From NCBI GenBank assembly GCA_025353525.1, contig JANXOO010001134.1, forward strand, positions 1 through 9,634: 9,634 nt of DNA. Direction: 5' to 3'. Below the pieces are notes generated by a model. The model had not been told where the DNA came from. It made no database searches and was given only the letters and a program-made list of their open reading frames with translations. Origin of the DNA: Schlesneria sp. (GTDB lineage Bacteria > Planctomycetota > Planctomycetia > Planctomycetales > Planctomycetaceae). Each line of letters begins with the position of its first letter. Position 1 is the first letter of the stretch. Positions 5,794-9,634 of this stretch are shown here, piece by piece. The position numbers were made by a program, and so were the translations under genes.

Positions 5794-8700
5794 TCAGCTC
5801 ACCAGGACCTTTCGCGTCAAAATATTGCTGGTGTAAACGTTCACCGTCGACGAATCGCTGATCTGGAATGAAATGGCTTTCGTGAGTGGTGGTACAGGAG
5901 TCTCACCTTCATACCAGTACTCGACGTGACGCAACATCGCCGTGTATTCAGCCAACGTGCCATTTCCCGTAAGTATCATCCGACCCGTCGCGTAATTGTA
6001 GCTCCAGGTGATATTGCCATTGCCGGCGAAATTGATGTCGAGCCAGTCGCGGTTCGGATCGAACCCTTCGGTCATCGAGACAACGGCACCGGTCACCGTA
6101 GTGTTTGGATTTGAGTTTAATATCGCGATCGAGTTCGAGACGATCGTCTTGACCGGTGGCTTAAACGTGTTGGCCTTGACGTTCAGAACCGTCGTTTCAA
6201 TGTTGGACACTGTTGGCGTAAAAACGATATTTCGAGAGACAACGTTGCTGACGCGGGGGCCATCGAAGACCTGGAACGAGACGTTACGTGTGACGAGACT
6301 TGGATTGTTCGTGGCAAGATTCAAGAAATTGACCGACTGCAACAGTTGCCTATATGTAAACAATGTTTGGGAACCTGTGAACGTCAGTGTCCCCGTCGTC
6401 GCGTTCCAGCTTCCGGTGATTCCTGGCGTATTGGTATAGGTCAAAACGTCGCCCGCCTGGACGTTCGTGATTTTGACCTGCGCCCCGCTCAAAATATTTG
6501 TGCTCAGGTCCGCAATCTGTAACGTCCCGGTCACTTGCAATCCGATATTCGTCCCCTGGGTTGCGTAAGTTGCATCGAAGGATTCGATATTGGTAAGAAG
6601 CGGAACAGAAATCTCGGCGATATCACGAGTCACAATGTTGCTCAGATTGCTGGTGTTCGATCCATCATCAACCTGGAAGGCGATTGTACGCGATAGTGGT
6701 CCCTGATTGATGTTGGACGAGAAGAACCTTACGCTGCGCAAGGCGGTCTGATATGCCGTCACCGCCGCTTTACCGGTCAACGTCAGGGTTCCCGAATTCG
6801 CGTCCCAATTGCCGACAATCGCGCCTGCGTTCTGGAAGAACAGGAAATCTTGCCCGATGGCGTAATTACTGGCGATCTGGATCGTTGCAGCTGCGATCAT
6901 CGTGCTGTCACCGTCAGTGATCGCAAGCGTCGACGTGATCAATGTCGCCGCGCTATTTTGCGTGTAGGGGACTGCCGAACTTTCGATTGCCAACAAAACG
7001 GGCGAGTTATTGACGGGTTGGACAATCAAAGTTCGCGTTACTGTCGCGCTCGAGTAAATCCCGTCAGACGCGGAAAACGAGATCGTTCGCAACGATGTTG
7101 TCGGCGAGACTTTGGTATCGAGGAATGACACTGATTGCAGGGCTGCCTGATATTCGGCAACCGTTGCAACTCCGTAAAGCTTCAGAATCCCCAGATTGGG
7201 ATCCCATGAGCTGTTGATTTTCAGAGTTCTGGTGAAGACCAGGAAATCTTCCTTTTTCTGATAATTGCCGAAGATTCGAATCGTTGCCCCAGGAAGTGTC
7301 GGGCTATCGGGGTCGGTGACGAGCATTCCTGGTGAAACAGGTGTTGCAACGCCTTCTGTGGCGATCGCGACTCCGCTGTCGGGAACCAGCAGTGGCGGGT
7401 TGTCGAGGGTAACAATTGTCACATCTCGTGATTGAGTGCTGACCGAACCGGCGTCGGGAACAGCGAAAGTAATCGTCCGCTTCAGTCCACCTTCAACCAG
7501 TGGATTCTGGCTCGAATTCTTATAAGCGACTGTTCGCAATGCAGCCTGGTATTCCTTGGTCGAAGCCGCACCGCTCAGCGTTAATGTTCCCGTCAGGGCG
7601 TCCCAGCTTCCGAAGATTTTGGTCGTGTCGGTGAAGATCAAGGTATCGACGAGTTGATCATAATTGGCCGAAATCTGAACCGTTGCGCCGAGAATCTGAT
7701 CGGCTCCGACCGGCGTCACGGTCAGCGTCGATGTGATCAGCGATGTCGTTTGTTCTTTATACAAGAGCGGTGTGGTTTCGATATTCGACAGAATGGCCGA
7801 ACCGGATGTAATACAGGTGACGACAAGATCATTGCCATCTCCGCCAGTGTAACTGACCCGGAACGAATAGATCGATCCTTTGAACGTCGTTGAATAAACT
7901 CCACCAGCAACCATGTTTGTGAAAGCACCGGTGAATGGCTTGGCGGACGTATTGCTGATGACCGTATACGACGTGCCGATAACAGGAGCGAACTGGAATG
8001 CGAGGTTTAAAATCAGACCCGTCGCCGTGAAGCCGGCGGTCGCCATTGGAAGTTCGTTCGGTACAAAGAACGTGTTGGGGAAAATATCCGCGACGATGTT
8101 GCCCAGGCCCGGTTTGAGGGTGACCAGGCCGCCGTTTCCGTCGAGTCCCGTTGAGGAAAATGCACTATCATCGCCATCATCGAGAATGATTTTGCCTTTT
8201 CCTTTGCTTGCTTGAACCACGAACGTCGACGCGCCCTTCGTCGGGACGGTTTGCGCGGTGTTCAGCGTGATATCCCCCGTCTGGCTGGTGCTTCCGTATG
8301 TCACAGAACCGGATACAGTCGTAACAAAATTCGCCAGATCGGAATCCGCCAGACTCAAACCAGGTACTGTGACAAATGTCCCGCCGACGTTGAAGAGGCT
8401 GGTGGAAAGCGAAGGCTTGACCACAATCCCCGCCGAATTGGCGGACGCTGTTACTTGCGACCCCAGGAATGAAACAAATGTGGCGCAGATCAGAGTGATC
8501 GCTGTGGGAGAATTGGCACCGGATGTCACTTTGGCAGAAATCCATAGCGGACCAACACCGTCGTCACCGATTCCGGCTGCGGTCGTGTCCGATGCGATCA
8601 GGATTGTTCCGCCAGCAGTGATGGCGTTTGCCGTGGCAGACGAGACATCGATCCGTCCCTTGGCCCGGAGTGAAACGGACCCGCCAACGACGATCGGTCC

Positions 8701-9634
8701 GGTAAAGGTCGTTAAATCTCCCGTCGTGTCACCAGACAGCGATCCGTCGAGAGTGATATTACCCGGCCACAACAGATCGTCATTCAGAGATCCACCCGAC
8801 GACAGGTTCAGATTCGTCACGTTAGCGCCCGTCGCCTTGGTTCCGTCCGCACTGTCGACGATCAGCCAGTTGATAAAGCCGGGGATTTCCAGTTGCGAAC
8901 TGACCGTCAACGTTCCGATATTCCAAAGCGCTATTGGTGCGTCACCCACCAGAAAATTCGTTGTCACATCCGTCACGAAACCGGTGACATTGATCGATTT
9001 ATCGGTACCAACAGCATCAATGCCGGCGGTCAAATTCTTTCCATTACTGACATGAATGACGGCATTAGCACCTGTGGGAGTGATCGCAAAATTACCGAAT
9101 CCGCTCGCATCAATCGCACTGACTGCGGTGAAATTCACCGGGAATCCGTCCACATTGACCAGCCCGTTATTGGTCAATGAATTCGATGAACTGGCCGCAA
9201 GATAGCTGGCCGAATCTGCCCTGGTTCCCTTGAAGGCCAACCCGTCTGCACCGCCGCCACCGGTATACGAAAGGGTCGACGTTTCAAGAAAGTTGCCATA
9301 CGTCACATCAACGGTCAATGTATCGACGCCGGAATCGCCTGCGATCACGATCGAAGAGAATGTGTTGCGCTTGTAGGATGCGGTCACCACTCCTGCGGAC
9401 AATACCTGGAGCGTTGTTGAATCGCCTGGTGCTTCGCGCAGTGTAATGTTGGTCGCACCGGTACCAGTTTCAACGAAGATCTGACTGCCCGACGAAATTC
9501 CATTGGCCGACGCCGAAATCGAGTACGCACCGGCGGCGAAGGCCTTCGGAACAGTGAAGTGAACTGTCGACAGGGTACTTCCGGTCGCAACGCCGGGTGC
9601 CCAGCCTGTCGTCCTTGCGTATGTTACTTTCCCC
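5794..9634 (-). CDS. giant secreted/surface beta-repeat protein (partial, start off right edge)
   Basis: At least 1279 residues of the C-terminal part are visible, numbered here from codon 9631-9633. The frame is open to the window edge, and translation upstream of the in-frame TTG at 9400-9402 (residue 78) gives plausible protein, so the true start lies outside. Residues 1-55 form a beta-sandwich-like module (VHFTVPKAFAAGAYSISA, then NGISSG). Residues about 97-136 have Gly/Asp motifs (AGDSGVDTLTVDV, YTGGGGADGLAF) like degenerate calcium-binding RTX turns. About 200-600 is Ser/Thr/Gly/Val-rich and repetitive, probably beta-helical. It ends in SYTVISN (555-561) and YTGGDGNDLVVT (595-606), typical of autotransporter-associated beta-strand regions. 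Residues 613-1279 are five cadherin-like repeats. Only two Cys are visible and no LPXTG, PEP-CTERM or terminal membrane helix is seen; the protein ends NILTRKVLVS. Signal peptide and secretion route are unseen. An adhesive or matrix role is inferred from composition and repeats only. Confidence 0.9.
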   Translation of the reverse strand, partial: GKVTYARTTGWAPGVATGSTLSTVHFTVPKAFAAGAYSISASANGISSGSQIFVETGTGATNITLREAPGDSTTLQVLSAGVVTASYKRNTFSSIVIAGDSGVDTLTVDVTYGNFLETSTLSYTGGGGADGLAFKGTRADSASYLAASSSNSLTNNGLVNVDGFPVNFTAVSAIDASGFGNFAITPTGANAVIHVSNGKNLTAGIDAVGTDKSINVTGFVTDVTTNFLVGDAPIALWNIGTLTVSSQLEIPGFINWLIVDSADGTKATGANVTNLNLSSGGSLNDDLLWPGNITLDGSLSGDTTGDLTTFTGPIVVGGSVSLRAKGRIDVSSATANAITAGGTILIASDTTAAGIGDDGVGPLWISAKVTSGANSPTAITLICATFVSFLGSQVTASANSAGIVVKPSLSTSLFNVGGTFVTVPGLSLADSDLANFVTTVSGSVTYGSTSQTGDITLNTAQTVPTKGASTFVVQASKGKGKIILDDGDDSAFSSTGLDGNGGLVTLKPGLGNIVADIFPNTFFVPNELPMATAGFTATGLILNLAFQFAPVIGTSYTVISNTSAKPFTGAFTNMVAGGVYSTTFKGSIYSFRVSYTGGDGNDLVVTCITSGSAILSNIETTPLLYKEQTTSLITSTLTVTPVGADQILGATVQISANYDQLVDTLIFTDTTKIFGSWDALTGTLTLSGAASTKEYQAALRTVAYKNSSQNPLVEGGLKRTITFAVPDAGSVSTQSRDVTIVTLDNPPLLVPDSGVAIATEGVATPVSPGMLVTDPDSPTLPGATIRIFGNYQKKEDFLVFTRTLKINSSWDPNLGILKLYGVATVAEYQAALQSVSFLDTKVSPTTSLRTISFSASDGIYSSATVTRTLIVQPVNNSPVLLAIESSAVPYTQNSAATLITSTLAITDGDSTMIAAATIQIASNYAIGQDFLFFQNAGAIVGNWDANSGTLTLTGKAAVTAYQTALRSVRFFSSNINQGPLSRTIAFQVDDGSNTSNLSNIVTRDIAEISVPLLTNIESFDATYATQGTNIGLQVTGTLQIADLSTNILSGAQVKITNVQAGDVLTYTNTPGITGSWNATTGTLTFTGSQTLFTYRQLLQSVNFLNLATNNPSLVTRNVSFQVFDGPRVSNVVSRNIVFTPTVSNIETTVLNVKANTFKPPVKTIVSNSIAILNSNPNTTVTGAVVSMTEGFDPNRDWLDINFAGNGNITWSYNYATGRMILTGNGTLAEYTAMLRHVEYWYEGETPVPPLTKAISFQISDSSTVNVYTSNILTRKVLVS
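5797..7797 (-). repeat. five tandem ~133-residue cadherin-like repeats (protein level)
   Basis: Units lie at about 7402-7797, 7009-7401, 6607-7008, 6217-6606 and 5797-6216, from N- to C-terminal. The shared pattern is GAtv.I..nY...DfL.F, then I.GsWD...GtLtLtG, then a..eYq.aLrsV.F.n, then RtIsF.v.Dg...Sn...R.i.v. The invariant Trp codons start at 7603, 7204, 6805, 6406 and 6004, giving 399, 399, 399 and 402 bases between them. Unit 5 is the most divergent (ITWSYN instead of GSWD) and may be the cap. Units are similar in protein but clearly diverged in DNA, so this is an old duplication. The pattern resembles cadherin/VCBS-like beta-sandwich repeats of bacterial surface proteins; the exact family cannot be named here. 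Confidence 0.8.

Noticed and set aside
8258..9055. 265-codon plus-strand frame antisense to the giant gene
   Set aside because: It arises from codon bias of the minus-strand gene. The product is Val/Pro/Thr-rich without recognisable domains, while the minus frame carries continuous repeat-protein features.
1..9634. CRISPR array, insertion sequence, tRNA or rRNA genes
   Set aside because: I saw no regularly spaced short DNA repeats, transposase motifs, paired terminal inverted repeats, or tRNA/rRNA signatures on either strand.

Overview
The window looks like chromosomal DNA of a planctomycete or a relative. This is inferred from moderately high G+C, weak or absent Shine-Dalgarno sites, a very large secreted beta-rich repeat protein, and a polytopic membrane protein family familiar from that group. 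No marker gene fixes the taxonomy, so treat the assignment as likely rather than proven. Five protein genes are supported, four on the minus strand and one (surE) on the plus strand.

Layout from left to right. Positions 1-481 hold no convincing gene. Positions 482-3444 (minus strand) are a two-gene operon. Its first gene, 1750-3444, encodes a 564-residue polytopic membrane protein resembling GT-C type glycosyltransferases. Its second gene, 482-1753, encodes a 423-residue signal-anchored, helix- and histidine-rich protein of unknown function. The two overlap by 4 bases (ATGA), so they are probably translationally coupled and may act together at the cell envelope. Positions 3445-3897 form a divergent intergenic region with several small palindromic or repeated sequences. 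surE (3898-4662, plus) encodes a SurE-type nucleotidase with its active-site residues present. It converges on hisF (4734-5510, minus), the cyclase subunit of imidazole glycerol phosphate synthase. The 71 bases between them contain a short palindrome.

Positions 5511-5793 contain a perfect 8-bp hairpin and a probable terminator. From 5794 to the right edge the minus strand is one open frame of at least 1279 codons. It encodes the C-terminal part of a giant secreted or surface protein. Its start is not in the window: the frame stays open past the in-frame TTG at 9400-9402 up to the edge. In order from the N-terminal side it has a beta-sandwich-like module, a glycine/aspartate-rich low-complexity region, a long beta-helix-like region ending in an autotransporter-strand-like motif (YTGGDGND), and five tandem cadherin-like repeats. 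The invariant Trp of those repeats recurs every 133, 133, 133 and 134 residues.

surE and hisF are housekeeping genes. The accessory interest lies in the repeat protein, the membrane/secreted gene pair, and the repeat-bearing divergent intergenic region. I see no mobile element, CRISPR array, RNA gene or obvious defence system.
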